Assembly: GCA_028583415.1 (NCBI GenBank)
Contig: CM053274.1
Span: 88,489,902 to 88,553,901, forward strand
From: Protea cynaroides
Taxonomy: Eukaryota; Streptophyta; Magnoliopsida; Proteales; Proteaceae
Reading direction: 5' to 3'
DNA length: 64,000 nt
Both the position numbers and the translations under genes were made by a program. This document shows, in pieces, positions 11,839-26,800 of this stretch; position 1 is the first letter of the stretch; each line of letters begins with the position of its first letter. Below the pieces are notes generated by a model. The model ran no database searches. It was not told the origin of the DNA and was given only the letters and a program-made list of their open reading frames with translations.

Positions 11839-14800
11839 TCACTTCCCCCTTCTTCGTTCCCTGTCCCTTTCTCTACCTTTATCTTTATCATGATCATCCC
11901 TCTCCCTGCTTCCACTCTTCTCCCGATCCCCTCCCCTTTCATTTTCCAGCTCATGAAGTCTATCTCTGTCACGGTGCCTGTCCAAATCCCTGTCAATGTC
12001 ATTTTCCCTTTCTCTATCTTTAGTCGAAGACCTACGCTGCGGGCTGCGGCTTCGGCTTTGGCTTCCGCTCTGGCTGCGATGTCGCTTCCGTGATTCTCGC
12101 CTGTCCTTCCTCTCCAGTGATGACCTTTCTGCAGTTCCAAACGTTTATTAAAATCCTTTCGATTAACAGGAAAAAACCAAAACCAAAAAAAAAAAAAAAA
12201 AAGAGAAGTGGCCAAAGTGGTTCTGTCAGCAATTCATTGATGAAAGAAAGGAAAACCAGCAAATCAAGGGTGAAGACGTATATGCAAATTATGCTAGGAC
12301 CTCACTAGGAACCCGGGGCCTCTACTTTGTATCTATGAAGATGATAACTGTCAAAATTAGGGTACTGACTTAGAAGAATTTGTAGTCATATGCTGAGACA
12401 TTAACCAGATGGCAAGCCTCTCTACAACTTTTAAATATCATAAACACCAAAGAAAATTCAAGCTAATAACATAATTTGAGAACCAGACTTGGATCTGACC
12501 CAGTTCAACAGTCAATTCACAAGCTCTCTCAGTGGCTCACTCAAACAAATTACCGAAGAAAATAATAACACAAATTTAAAAGGTTGGGTGTGGCCTGCCC
12601 ACCTAAGCTTGACTAGGTGGCTCACCTATTTCTACCACATGAGAGAATGACGTGGCAATGCTGACCATTGGATATCTTAAGAATGGTATAGATTGGCCTC
12701 ATATCAAATTTCGCCCTCACATTCAACTATTTAATCTCATATATATGTACCACCACGGTGGTCCATGCACCTTTCTGGCAGGTCCCAGATTTTGTCGTCT
12801 TCCCACATGGCAAATTTAGTTTGGCTGAAGCTTTAACATGTGGGCAGGGAACATCGCGATCATGTCCACCGAATTTCAGCTCCACCAACAATTCTACATG
12901 GTAGAAGTAGGTGAACCAAGCCATTACACAATTTTTGGAGCAGATTCACCAATCGAACCACATATAGTTATTGTCAAACCAACCTGAAACCAAGGTTCAA
13001 AATCTCGAGTCTCGAGAGTGTTTTAACCCTCTGAGAAACTGAGATCTCCCAGTCGAGATCTCGGCGAGACACTGCATAAAAGCTGCAAAAGCTTAAAATG
13101 TGTGTTTCGACCCTAAAATGACCATTTTAAGGCCTGATACTCTAGGAAAACTCTATTTTAGCATATATAAACATATTTAAACCATAAAACTATAAAAATA
13201 ATCACACATGGTAGTTGTTTGGGTTTACACCCATGTTTGGCAATGTAGGTCTAAAGTTCAAATGTAAACATAGGATATTATTAGCTATTCTACATAATGT
13301 TACACTAGTAAAAGATCAAAGAAGACCAAGTGAGCCAGTAAAATTATAAAATTATATTTTATGAGAAGAATAAACATAATAACACTTAATTAGTTAAAAA
13401 ACCCAAAGTAGTCAAGTAGACCATACAATCATAATTCATATATTATGTCGATACCAGTCGAAAACTAGTCAAAAACTGTTCGAAAATGCCGAGAAATGGT
13501 CAACAAATGGTCGAAAATGTCGAGACCAGTTGAGACATGGTCGAGAACTGGTCAAGACAGGGTTGAGAACTGGTCGAGACAGGGTCGAGAACTGGTCGAG
13601 ACAGGGTCGAGAACTGGTCAAGACCAGTATCAACCCTCTGTCTCGTCTCGAACCACTTTAGATCTTCTAGAATTCCATGATCTCGGCGAAATCTCATCAA
13701 GATTTTAAACTATGCCTGGAACTCAATATTTGATTTCTAAACTGTCTAAAATTTATAAATGAAGTAACAGAATTTTTCCAAATCCCTATGGATCTGACCA
13801 CCATAAAGGAATAGTGTGAATAGAGTGGAATAATATATAGAAGAATACCCATAGAACAATTACCACAGCAATTAATATGCTTGGAAAAAACACAAGAATC
13901 AAGGCATTCAATTGGTCCCCAATCTTGGATCCTTGGTCCCCAATCTTGGATCCGGCCTGGATCATCAGATCCACTTAGCAGATCCCAAGTTGGAAATTGT
14001 CTGGATTCACTTCCTAACTAATCTTAAACACGGATCAGCATTGACACACCACAAACCGGATTGGCCAATCCTAAAATACTTGAACCACCACTATGTAAGA
14101 AGCAAAATAACACCGATCAATTCTTATATAAGATACGTGACATTTTAGAAACCCAAAAGCCTATCGGACATCCATACTCACGTGATGAATGCTTACTGTT
14201 CCCCGAGGCATCTTCATTTGTATCTGATAACCCAAACTCTGACTGTAACCGTCTCCGGTGGATCGTCACTTTCCTCTCAATTTCCTCCGAGTTTTTCACA
14301 CCCCGCTCTTCAAGTGACTCACGATATTCCATAACAGCAACCTCCAGACGCCTCAACTTTTGTCTGCAGAACACAACAGTCAAATACCATTTCTTCTACT
14401 AATAGAGCACACAACCGGATTACAATTAAATGAAGGTATGCAATCAAAACATTGTTTTAAGCCAGAAGATAAATATAACCTCTGTTCTTCATTCATGCCA
14501 TTGTCCGGGTGTGAAGAAATGCCTGTATCAGTTGCAACCTCTACATCATCAGCCTTGCTGATACTGTCACCTGCATTTTCACTTCCAGAAGATGAGTAGC
14601 TCAATCCCAGACCCCGAACATTTTTCTTATCTTCATCATCGCTCCCATCGTCCTCTCGAGCCCACTTAGAAACTGGCAAGACAGGATCTGATTTGCCTTT
14701 CTTTGCAAAGGGTTTTAGTTCTGGCTCTGGAATAGGAAGGATTGGAGCCAAAGGTGCAGAAGAACCTTTCCCTTGTGATCGCAACCCATCCTCTTCAAAA

Positions 14801-17800
14801 TGATTCCACCCTGAAGACCCTACTGGTTCTGTTCCATAGTTATTTTCTCTGCGACCAACATTAGTTGTATTCCAGCCACTCTCATCCTTTGAGTATCTAC
14901 TTGAATTTGAGTGACTTGATCCATATCTAATGTCATCATCTCGTTCATAGCCCCTCTGCTTCTCTGCATCTTCAAGACTAAGCAACCGTGCAACCATCAT
15001 TTCCCTACCACCGACTAGTGATAGCCCATTATGTCTGCATCGTCTTTCCAGCTCAGCAAGAGGGAGACTTGATAGCTCCTCCATTGCAGCTCCTTTCCCC
15101 ATTGCCAATGCAGCATCTTGGCTAAACTTAATCCCATCAGCTATATCTTCAGAGCTCCTTTTATTTTCAATTTCTGGTGCATCCCCACATATAGAATGAA
15201 AAGGTAGCACACCAGAGTTCCCAGGTCGAAGAAAAGAAGCTCGCAGCCCATTCACATATGCATCCGAAAAGAGAAACCAATCTGACCACACTTGAAGAAC
15301 CTTTAATACTCGTTCCTGCAGAACCCCAAGTCCAGAAAGGATTCCTAAGGCAATGAAGATAATGCACTAAAAAATAATAATAAAAAAAAAATAGAAGGGA
15401 GAGAGAGAGGAGGAAAAGAGAGTAGACTCCAGATATAATTCCCAAGGTGTACCTTAAGGGCCTCAGCAGTGATCCTTCCTGTGACGCTGCGGTACAAATC
15501 ATTGAAGCTCTCCATTATGTCCGGTAGGGTAGCTTCAAATTTTGTACGGTAGGCAGATGCATTCTTTACAGGAGCACTACTGTTATGAAGGATATCAGAA
15601 ACGAGCATGAGTCTAGCGACCTTGGTTGGGATAGGGGTTTCTTTAAGTGTCAGGGATTCAGTAAGAACCTCAACAATCTGCATGTTCATGAGTACACTAT
15701 GTAAAAAGAAAAGATATACCATAATATCATAGTTCAATAGGGAAAGCACCATACAGCTTGGCATATTTTCAAAGAAAAATAATGAGATCTCAGTCAACAT
15801 AGCAATGTCAAATTAAAGTGGCTCTGAAAGGATGAATATTGAATCATATATATTTAAAAAAATCAAGTTAAATCAAGTGAAAATGCAGCTCTACTACGAA
15901 GGCAAACAAAGCATCATAAACTCCAGGCTTTAATAAGACGCATGTACCTCTCCAGCTGCATCAGCATTATCGAGAGAGAATCCCATTGCTTCTTTTATCT
16001 GACTCCTTTCTAATGTCAAAGCCCTAAGCATATCCTCAAACTCATCTCTCTGTGAGTCTGTCATTGTCTGTTCCAGTTCTATACGCTGCAGAAGTTAATT
16101 AAAAACCAAACCAGTATCAGAAAAAATTTCAGTTGAATTGCAATTTTTTGGAGAATCAGTTATAGATTGCAGGTCTAGAAATTTGCCAAATAGGTAAAAG
16201 CAGAAAAGCCACTACCAAAATCAAAAACCTACCCTGCTTCTTCCTGCAGCAAATGTTGTACCAGCCTCTTTCTCATGTTCTGGGCTCTTTGTAGCAGGCA
16301 GAAGGGGTGGTATCCATCTGAATAAAGAAAACCAAAATATTGCATTATTTAATAGGTATATTCATTCAAATTTCCATCTCTGACTTCCTAAAGAAGCAGA
16401 AGATAGTACTGGTATAAAAGGACCCTGTGCACATGTATAATGTATTACCTCCCACTCCCAGTTATCATGATGAAAGGTTCTGTTCTCCACCTCTGAAGAG
16501 TATCACCCTAAATTTGCACAAGCACAAGAAATTCGTAACCCCACATTGCAAGGTAAAAATGCATGTCCAATCACAAACACTAGAAGATGTACCTGAGCAA
16601 AGGAATACAGCCTCCAAACATAGTATGTATGTTCCTTTGACCCTAACTCAAATAAGAAGTTAAAAAGTGGATTTCCACGACCTCTCTCCATTATAGCTTG
16701 CTCAAAAGCGCATCCTCCATCCAGAACATGCAAAGCCATTGTATCAATTACGTGGCGGAGATGATCATTCTCAGGGGGAACAACCATTATATCTGGAACA
16801 TTGGGAGTAAGAACCTATGCACAAAAAAAGAAAACCAATTAAGAGAACATACACAGCAAGAGTGACGAATCAACTCTACATATATGATGATAGAAGTTAA
16901 TGGGAATACGAGATAAGCTTTGGGGGGCTGCTTTCTTCACAAGTATCATTACCAACTGCCAAATCATTGGGGAAACATGAATAATAAAGTCCCAAAGCCC
17001 GATTAACATTCACATCCAGCTAGCACAGCCTAGCTTAAGGCTGGTCCATGACAATGATCAACCAAACAAGTGAGACAGAAGGTGAGCCCAGTTATGGAAT
17101 GAGGCAGCAGCCAATGTTCCTATAAGAACACTAGACACAGAAGACTAGTGCAATCCAGGCTATGGGTGACCAGATGAAGTAGCTCAATGATACTCAAAAT
17201 AAAATCCAGTTCACTAAAAAAGAAATATACAGGGGGAGTGAACAGCAGTTAGTTAACCTACCAGCTCAGAGCTCTGATTAGGAACAGATGTTACTGGAGG
17301 GCCATCAGGACCAGATAGGATCACAGTACCACCCTGTCACACAATATTTCATAAGCTATAACATCATGAAAATATCTTAATGAATACACTACAAACTTCA
17401 TTGGCATTCAAGACCATAAAGGAAACTATGAAGGAAGCTCTATTTGAAGGGAGAAAAAAAAAACAACAGAATATAATCTCCATGCATTCAAAGACAGAAG
17501 ATAGAAAGAAATATTAAAGTGGAACTAAACTTCATAAAAGATAAATAATAACTTACCTCCTTGCTCCTGATGGCCATTTGCCCTGGTGGGGGAGCAGGAA
17601 GGGCCTGTGCTGGAAGAGAGACGGACTTACCCCAGCCAATCTTCAACTCATACTCATAAACAACAACCCCTGAAGCATCACAAAATGTTTTAGTAAGTCC
17701 AAGGTTTGTCTCCTCTGTTGGTCACATAATAAAATTGTACATCTGCATGACTGCATCAGCAGATATAAAGATTAATGCCATATAATACAATAAACTAAGA

Positions 17801-20800
17801 AAATTGTTCAAGGGATTGCATTAAGTTTGCTGAGCTTTCAGTCACAAAATTCTGCACATTAGTTATTCAAATTGTATTAAGAATTACATCTTCTTTCCCT
17901 CCCACCATAAAGTAACTGACCAGCCATTTTTATCTATCAATCCTCAAGCAAGCCTTCAGCTAAATAATGTGGACGTCTCAGAAGTTGTATAATTCCTTTC
18001 TACTTTAGCCTAATGTCGGAACAATAACCTGGTGAGTGCCTTTATATCCAAAAACCATAAAGATCCAGACCTTGCATCTCATCCTTTGCAGCCTGACCAT
18101 CAGCTCTATTCATGAAAGCAACAAAACCACAATTTCTTTGCCGCCGCCTTTCCTCTTCTGTTCGAGGCCACATTATTTTCACACTAGCAATGGGCCCAAA
18201 TCTTCCAAAAGTCCTCAAAAGAAAATTCTCATCAACCTAACAAGATCCAGTACCAAGTGACGGGATCAGATCATTATTCCTTACCAATCCAACGCACGAA
18301 AGTGTTATGAGATTTGAGGCAGTTAAGGGTGACATAGCATAATAAAACATCACCTGCGGTGAGAGATTTCCAACATAGAGATTTGTAGTTTGTGGGTCCC
18401 CATCATCAAAGGATCCAGGAATCTTCCCACTTGGATCAAAATCATCAGGTAGTTCATCAAATCGGCTAGGAAGCTGCAAGAATAAAAGTCATCAAATCTA
18501 CAAAGTTCTGCATGTTCACTATATCAAATAACAGACACTAATGAGTATTCCCGGGTGGCAATATGAAGATTTTGGCTGAAATGTCAACTTTTGACACCTT
18601 CGTTCTGGTGGCAGGAAATATAAGGGCAGAAGTTCAATATATTATGGGCCATAAAGTTGAGATGGGACCCAAACTTGACATGGCCAGACCAAGGAGTGTA
18701 ACACCCATCCAATGCTTGATTTGCCAATATAAGCCCTCCACAGAGCTCAATATAGTGGGGACCATGAAGGATCCACTCTCTTTACAAGGACATTTTTCAG
18801 TTTACTCTGAAACTATTTTGGGGAGTGGCACCAACAGCAATTATGCCAGGCCCAGCACAAGGGGCAATTTATAACTTCCAAATTGGTGCATAGGTAGGCT
18901 ATGCCCTCCTAGTCATCTGGCAAATTTTAAGCCAAACAGAATTTGACAAACTTCCAAACAAAGGTTCAAATTTGGTTAAGAGACACCCCATCTATCCAAT
19001 AGCTCAGGTTGGCCATAGCATCCCTCCAGATGGTTCAAAAGTCAACGTAGGTGGCCATTGTGACAGGTGGCAGTTAGCCACCTTTTATCTAAATTATGTT
19101 TGTTTTCAGGCAAAAAAAATTAGCAATCAAGAAACCAAAAGCAGTGCAATAGAGGCAACTAGCAACATCAACATATAAATGCAGTATGTTAACCAAACTC
19201 TACTCTACTCCTTATATAGTGTAGAACCCAAGTTAATATTAGAGAAAAAGTGCAGGTACTATATATTAACTGACAAAATTATATATGCATAATTTTATAG
19301 CATTGAATCGAAATTGATACCAGAAACAACTTACAGCAGAGCTCTCACTATGGCGTCCGTCACGGTCTTGATTGCGCTTTTCTCGCATCTCCTGCTCAAG
19401 CTTCAGCTCCTCCATAAAGTGATCTATGTTGCGTGATTTTCCTTTTTCCTTTGGCTTCTCTTCCTCTTTCTGCAAGTTAGGATGCAAGATATGAGAAGGG
19501 ACACAATCCTATCTGGTCTTAATGAACAATTTTAAATAAAAGAATCGTAATAGAATAGACGTAGTGTCCTCATCCAAGGCAACGGGCCCCAACTAAGTTT
19601 TGGGGAAAAAAAACCACTATTTCACAATCGATAGAAGTGCGAACTGATAGTGTACTACAACATGCCTCAACATAACATGCCTCCATACAAAGAACATCAG
19701 AACAGTATATTTTACTTCACACATGCTATCCTGCTAGGAAGTCCCAGGATATCATCTCAACATCAATTACCAAAGATTCCAAAGTAGTAGTTTTTTGGTT
19801 GGGCTTCGTACCCACAGGTGTGGACCCTGGTTCTATTTTATCACATCCCCAATCAAAACACTAGAAGAGGAAAAAAAAAAGGCAATGTAACCAATACCCA
19901 TAAGGGCAGAGTCGATAGACATACTGACCTTTTTCTCAGGTTCTTTTCCTTTGGTTGCCAAAGGAGGTGGTATGAAGGATGGAACATATCTGTTGGAAAA
20001 AAAAATGTCAAGACTCCTAATGTACTAAAATTTTCCTTTGAAACAGAGACTAAATAATAAAAATAAATAAAATCTTACAACAGCAAATTTATGTAGTGAC
20101 TTCATAAAAGCAACACATACTTCTAACTCCCACATAACTTTTAAAACTGAAATATGATTCATTAGTACTATTGAGTATTGAAGTAGTATATCAACGTGTC
20201 AATTGCAGACAGTGTCATCATGCCCAAAAGAATAATATATAACAGACATGAGACAATACATCTGTTCGAAAGCCCATCTCCATATCATATTTAAACTAAA
20301 TGCAACAATTTTTTTCATTTCGTAAAAAAGAAAGATCTCCCCCAAGGCGCTTGTCCATTACTTCTAACTTCCAACTAAACCTATGAAACATATTGCAGTC
20401 AGAAATCCAAAGAGATATGGATCTCAATGCACACAGGCACATTAATATATTAGATGTGAAAGTGAAAATAGAACTTAAATAGATCAAGTGGGTTCAAACA
20501 AGAAAACAGAACAGGAAATCAACAGAAAATAAGTAATTCTGGTTAGATAATAGATTACAGAATATATAGAATATTAGATCTGTGATCAAAGAAACTAATA
20601 CCAGAATGGAATAACAAAAAAAAAAAAGGTCTAATGACAATTTCCTGCTAACAGAATATATGGCCCATTATTGACAAACCAGATAGCGGGAACCCTCTTC
20701 AACGCCTGTGGCAGGGTGTAATTATCTGGACAGAGAGAAGAGAAACAGAATGTTGCAGAGAGAGAAGAAAAAAGGGATTTGTGAAGTTGCTGCACTGGAG

Positions 20801-23800
20801 AGAAAATAGATCAATAGCAGGGAAAGAAAGGGCAGTCAATCTGCAGAAACAGGAGGGAGAAAAGAAAGACTGATGGGAAGAAACAGAAGAGAGAAGGGAG
20901 ATCAACAGGGGAGAAGAGAGAGAGACTCCCACTTTCCAATCAAAATATGTTTTTGACCGGAGGGATAAAAAGATGAACCTACGACAAGACTGGGCCCCAC
21001 AATTTTAACAGCTATATTTTAATATAATTAAAAGAAAACAAACTTACATAGAGACCCCAAAAACAGACCCTTGAGAAATAAAAATTTATAAGAAACCTCT
21101 TCCGCTACCACCGACCAGACTTGAATGGTTATAGTTCATAGGTTTTGGAGCTTTGCTGTCCAAAGCCTATCATATTGTGCAGCTAATCACTACTACTGCA
21201 TACTGTATCAATTCTCCCCTCCCCCCTCCCCCCGAAAAAACTCGACGGGAAGAGGACCACGTATGCTGTTCGATCCTAATCATTGGAAGAGAAACAATCC
21301 TTCTGTCACCTTGAGCTTAAGGGCTGGTGGTGGGAAGAAGCCTCGTCTATAGCTCTCTGTGATTGAAAGAGTAAGTATTCTCATATACGCAATGCTGCAC
21401 CTTCTTGTTAAAGAGCCACGGTTGCCCAAGAAGAATGTGACAAACCTCCACAGGTAGCACGTAACATTGCAAAATAATCAATAACCCAACCATAGAATAC
21501 ATGAGTAAACACCTCATGAATTTCAAAGTTGGTGTTGTCCACCCAAACAACCTTGTAGGGGTTTGGGTATGGCTCTGTCTTCAACCCAAATTTACGAATA
21601 GCATCTTACAAAATGACATTGGTATAACTCCCTCTATCAATCTCCATTGTGCACAATCAATCATTGCACCTCACCCATGTCTGGAAAAAAACTATTAAGG
21701 CACCAATCACCCTATTGAGAGATTTTGTGAGACCAAAAGAGGACGAAGAATGTAACAAGGTTGTCCTCCCCATAACTGTCACTGCCTACTACTCCTTCAC
21801 AAGCATCATGCTCACTTCCTAGTAAACAATTTCATTCTTCCATTGCTCTTCTGAACTCTGAAATAGTGGCCATTAGAGTGTCGTTATTAGCAAAGGCTGC
21901 CAGGTGATTAGGACACTAAACAGAAAAATGACCATATCCTGTACACAAAATACTGTATTTCAGCCCTTGACTTGAAGGCAGGTACTTCAGAACCAAGCCC
22001 TCAAGAGGTAAAGTTGCAGTTCAGCCTAGAAGATGCTATAGAAGACCCGCTGGCCTGCTGTTTACTGAATGGATTTCTTGGGTAGAGTTGTGGTTCGGCC
22101 TAAATGCTCGGGCTAGGCTGGTAAACAATTAATCTAGTGCAAACTAGAGACTAAAGACCATCTAGTGGGAAAGTACTTTGATGGTAATGGGTGGGTAATT
22201 TGATTCAATGGAAACAGATGACATTAGAGCAAAGCCAAAACCAAGCTTATGTATCATTAGCCTCATCCGTTGCTCAAGCTTGGTCACATGACAAATAGAA
22301 AGAAATAAATGGCCCAGATCATGCAGCTAGGCTCTTGACCCTGCTATTTTTTATCTTTTTTTTTAAATAATAAAGAGCAGGTCACCAGCACACCAAAACC
22401 TACCAAAGAAAACCACCAAGGCTATAACTGCCACTGCAATTCAGCTAGCACTCATATATAGTGGACAAGTTCTCCACACAGTAGTTGCAAGACGTCATCT
22501 AAGTGACAAGGTGGCCCTTCAGTACCAAGGCAACCATTCACCACACGTGCCAAGGGGCCCAGACCAAAAACCTAATGATCTTACCCTTCACATGTTATAA
22601 ATTTTACATTTCACATTTCTACCTTACATGTTTCAATAATCTCACCATACCCCTCTCATCTTCTATACTTTAACTTTTATCAGTTATAACCCTACATTTA
22701 TACATATATTAACACTTAATTTTCTAGCAAAAAAATATTAAGCAGATACCTCGGCATGATGATGGCAATCGCCTTCGGCACTTTGGCTTCACGAAGGCAT
22801 CACATACATGCCAAGGTGGCTTCCCACTGCCATGGGTCACTTGACGCTTTGACAACTACAGTCCAAGTTATCATCTGGCCATAAGTAAATTTCAGACCAA
22901 CCTGACCCCTCCATGTGTCATTATAGTGCCTGAAGTACTTGAAGATCTGCAACTACTAGAAATAAAAGAGAAAAGCCCCAACCATAAGGAGTCACATGGT
23001 TGATAAAGGGAACCAAAATTGATTGATAGAGGCCCACTAATCTCCACTTATCCAAATCATCAGTGCATATTGCAGAAAAGTCAGGGGCCTGGAGGAACAC
23101 CTTAGGGTAAGCGTATGCCAGAGATATTTTTTCCCCTTTTTTATTCATTCTAAAAATTGTTCGAGTATTCTCCACAGTTTACCGATGAGATTAGTCTTGG
23201 TTCAATACTAGCACAGATGAGAAATCATTAAATCCTAATTATTAATATTTTTCTTGTCTTTGACACAACCCCCCACCCCCCAAAAAAAAAGTAGTAAGTG
23301 AGTTATGACTAAAGGAAATTTTATTGATAACAAAGAGAACAAATAGAGCATGACCAAGGATGCTGATTATAAAATCAGGCCCTAGACCCAGAAAAGGAGT
23401 GCAAGAACATTGTTCAAACAAAACTACAATGGATATGATGTCCCATGACAAAGACTAGGCCAAACAAATCCGGATCATATTAATCGAAGGAAAGAAAAAT
23501 GGGTGACCATTCCAGATATTGGAACCCACTGAAAAGTAATTGACAATGAAGCAGATATGAAATGTTTCCTCAGTCACAGACAACAAAGAATTCCTGTTTT
23601 GGGGACCTAAGTAAAATCACCCTTCATCCAAGTCAGCACATACCAGACAGGATAGTCATCAAATCGAAGTTGCAGACGCTCAATGCCCCCACCGTGGCAT
23701 TTCAGCAGCCTAGGTCAGCATGCAAGGTGTCTCCGAAATAACACAGTAGTCACTTCAATGGTTTTCCCAGTTCAATGAGAATCAAAGGTCTCAATTACAG

Positions 23801-26800
23801 CAGGGAATGATGCTCCCCTTCAAGGTTGAAAGTTCCTGAGTTTTACTTTCAAGGCCTTTTAATTGTCAAAAACCAAATTCCTCAATTCTCTTGCAAAGGA
23901 TAAAACTAAAGCCACAGATTTGACAGTATTTCACTAGAATAGACCTTATTCAGGAACATGAGAAAGCTCTTATATTTCTCCATAGCAATACTCCTCCAAG
24001 TGGAATTTGATATAACTAACATCCTAATCAAAATGAGCCCCCTTAGTTTAGTATCCTCTGTAGGGAACTTATTTCTAATCTGCTTTCCTTTTTTAAATTG
24101 GTAACAGCCGCCACAACCCTTTATTACCTGTAGTGGTAGATGGCTAAGACGTAAAAGTGATGCAAGTTGAGGGTGAAGTAGATCCAAAAAAAGGAAGGAT
24201 AGTAGGTGCGGCAAAAACTCAGACAAATCTAGGTCCATGTTGGACAACATGCCAAGTCTCTGGCCATTTGTTCAACCTGGACCGATCTGAACACAGATTT
24301 CGGACAAGGGCATGTGTCCATGGCCAACTCATTTTTATCCAAGAAGCCCATGTCCGAACCAGATCCAGACCCGACTCAAGTCATTCTTGTCCAGACCTGG
24401 ATTTTAGATTTTTATCTAAACCCAGTTTTAACTGAGTCCGATAAAACTGGTCAGACGGGTCAGTCTAAATTCACCATCCATAAGGGGAGGGCTTAATTAA
24501 TTAGCCCAAGCAAGATGTGGGGAACTTTTTCAAGTTAGATCCAACCATGTGATACCCATTGACCTTTTTTTATTAGTTATTAGTCTAGTTCAACAATAAG
24601 ATTGTATGTAGGAATAAAAGAAAGAAGTCTGTTAGGGTCAATTCAGCTTTACTGAAGAGATTGGTTTACTTTAGTTTGTCGTTAAAAGAGAGAAATTATT
24701 TCTGTTTCCAAGTTTTTAAGGTAGTTTTAAAGAATCACAATTGGAACAGATTGACCTAAGTTAAATATGATTCTAGGCGTCGTAAATCTATAAAATGATA
24801 TACTAATGGCCTTCTCAATTGAATGAAAATATGAGTTGTCACTTTCTCCAAGCAAACTGTGTGTCTAGTTTTCTATTTCCTCTCTTCTTTCTACTCTCAG
24901 TCCTACTACACTTCAGATCAAATCTTTGAATTCAGTCCTTACAAAGTCCAATTGACCAGGTCAGTTACAACTTACAACTGCAAATTCCATGTTTGATGTT
25001 CTACATATCATTGTTTTGACCAGCAAAATTTACATCTCATACACCTTCATCAATTAATCCAACTCTGAATTAATTTTCATCTGACTTCTTATTCTGCCTC
25101 TGAAGGTCCATACTCCATAACACCAAGTGAGTTACAACTTACAACTATTAATTACATGTTTGACATTCTACAAATTATTGGGTTTCGCCTGCAAAATTAC
25201 ACCCCATACACCTCAATCAGTTCACAAATTTTGAACGTATTTCCATCTGATTTTTTATTCCATTCCATAAGTTTAATCTCTACATGTATCCAATTCCTGT
25301 TAATCATCAAATTCAGCTTCAGCCATGATTCTGTTGGAACAGAATCATCCTTCTAGGTTTTGTTTCTATGATGAGCAACCCCCTCCACCTGCATAGTTGG
25401 AATCTTCAGAGATTTCAATCTTCTAGCCTCACCATTTCTGAGGTTGTTGAAGTGAATTATTGCTTTTCTTTAATTTTCTCTGCTACTTGTAAATCAGAAA
25501 TTCCAAAATTCCTCTATATTATAGTTCTTGGATTTCTAATTTAGGTAGGATTCCATAGCAGTAGCACTAGTAAGAATAGGTAGGATTCTTTCTCCTGCAC
25601 CGAAATATCATATTCAATAGCCATGCAGCATCCAAATCACATTCAAATAAGCCAAATAAAAATCTTGAAATTGATGTTGTAAGACCCGCACGCCACGAAC
25701 CCGGTTTAACCTTACGTTCACACGTCGTGGCCGGTCTTCCCATCATAACCGACTCAAGTGAACCAATTGTATGAAGAAATTACAAGACCAGGTAAACAAC
25801 AAGTCAAATTTAGTTTGTGTGGTTGACTGTTTTAGTTTATGTGGAAGCAACCAGTCAAATCATTAAAGTGGTCGACTGTGTGGTCGACCAGTCAAATTTG
25901 GATTTGTGTGGTAGACTGTTTTGGATTTGTGTGGTCGACAGATTATGCGACCGCAGAGTCGACCAATCAAGCCCAGAACTGACTCTTTGTTTAGGAAATT
26001 TTCCTAATTTAAGGAGGTCTCTTTCCTAATTGAGAGAGGACTCTATCTGGAGGTTTTCCCTCTATATAAGAGACCCTCTACTCTATTTTACTCTTTTGCT
26101 TATTCTCAAACCCTAGAACTAAGAGAGAAAGAGAAAGGAAAAGAAGAAAGAGACTTGGAGAGAAAGAAAAGCTTGACGGAAGGAAAAAGGGACTTGCAGG
26201 CAAAGGTATTGCCATTGGAACTTCAACCAATCGCAACAAGGATCTACGGTAAGTACTTTGACTCCGTAGAAGGCTAGGTTACAGTATAATTATGGATTTA
26301 AGATTTTTGTTGCAAGGAAATCAGAGCTAAACTATGCTTTCAATCCTAACATGTTCGTTATAAATTCATAATGGGGACTATAAAAATTAAGGTTATAATG
26401 AATGAATTAAATAATGGATAATGGCCGTAGAATGAATGTAGGATGGATCCCATTGTCGAGCCAAAGGATCGAATCGATGCCCAAACCTGAATCATGACCT
26501 GAAGGTTATGTGGTCACACCACTGGTCGACCATAGTGCGACCAGTGAATCGACCACAAACTCTCGAGAAGTGACCAGAGTTTGTGAGGTCGCTTGTGTGG
26601 TCGACAGTATATAAATGTGTAGTCGACATATACTGAGACCATTGAGTCAACTACAAAGTCGACCAGTCAATAACAGGAAGCATATTTTGGAGACCAGACA
26701 AGGTTTTTGAATACTTAACTTGAGGAAATTAACCCCTAACTTAAATACAATAATTGTTTAGGTTTCCAAATAATTCAAAGTAATTTTCAAAGCTTGAAAG

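Larger units (their letters stand above)
12129..14196 (-). other. RRC1 intron 16, expanded by inverted-repeat elements
   Basis: The 2.07-kb last intron (donor A/GTAAGC, acceptor CTGCAG) separates the cwf21-like exon from the Arg/Ser-rich exon. It contains a short inverted-repeat element (about 12617-12923) and a 725-bp family-M element (12990-13714). The rest is AT-rich with no coding signal. Confidence 0.75.

Noticed and set aside
11652..12215. 187-codon minus-strand open frame overlapping the RRC1 3' end
   Set aside because: It is an alternative frame of the Arg/Ser-rich last exon. The spliced phase-1 frame gives the proper RS/RD/RE-rich tail and stop at 11839.
13535..13630. CRISPR-like spaced repeats
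   Set aside because: Units are directly tandem without unique spacers and the genome is a plant's.
13496..13708. Open frames on both strands through the GTCGAGA array
   Set aside because: A 22-bp repeat stays open in several frames by chance; the products are low-complexity and lie in an intronic transposon.
18563..18874. 103-codon plus-strand frame in RRC1 intron 5
   Set aside because: It has no recognisable domain, no promoter or splice context, and sits between confirmed exons of the opposite strand.
22380..23200. Repeated CCAAGG(T/C)GGC-like words in RRC1 intron 3
   Set aside because: They suggest a repeat, but no ends, arms or duplications could be defined.
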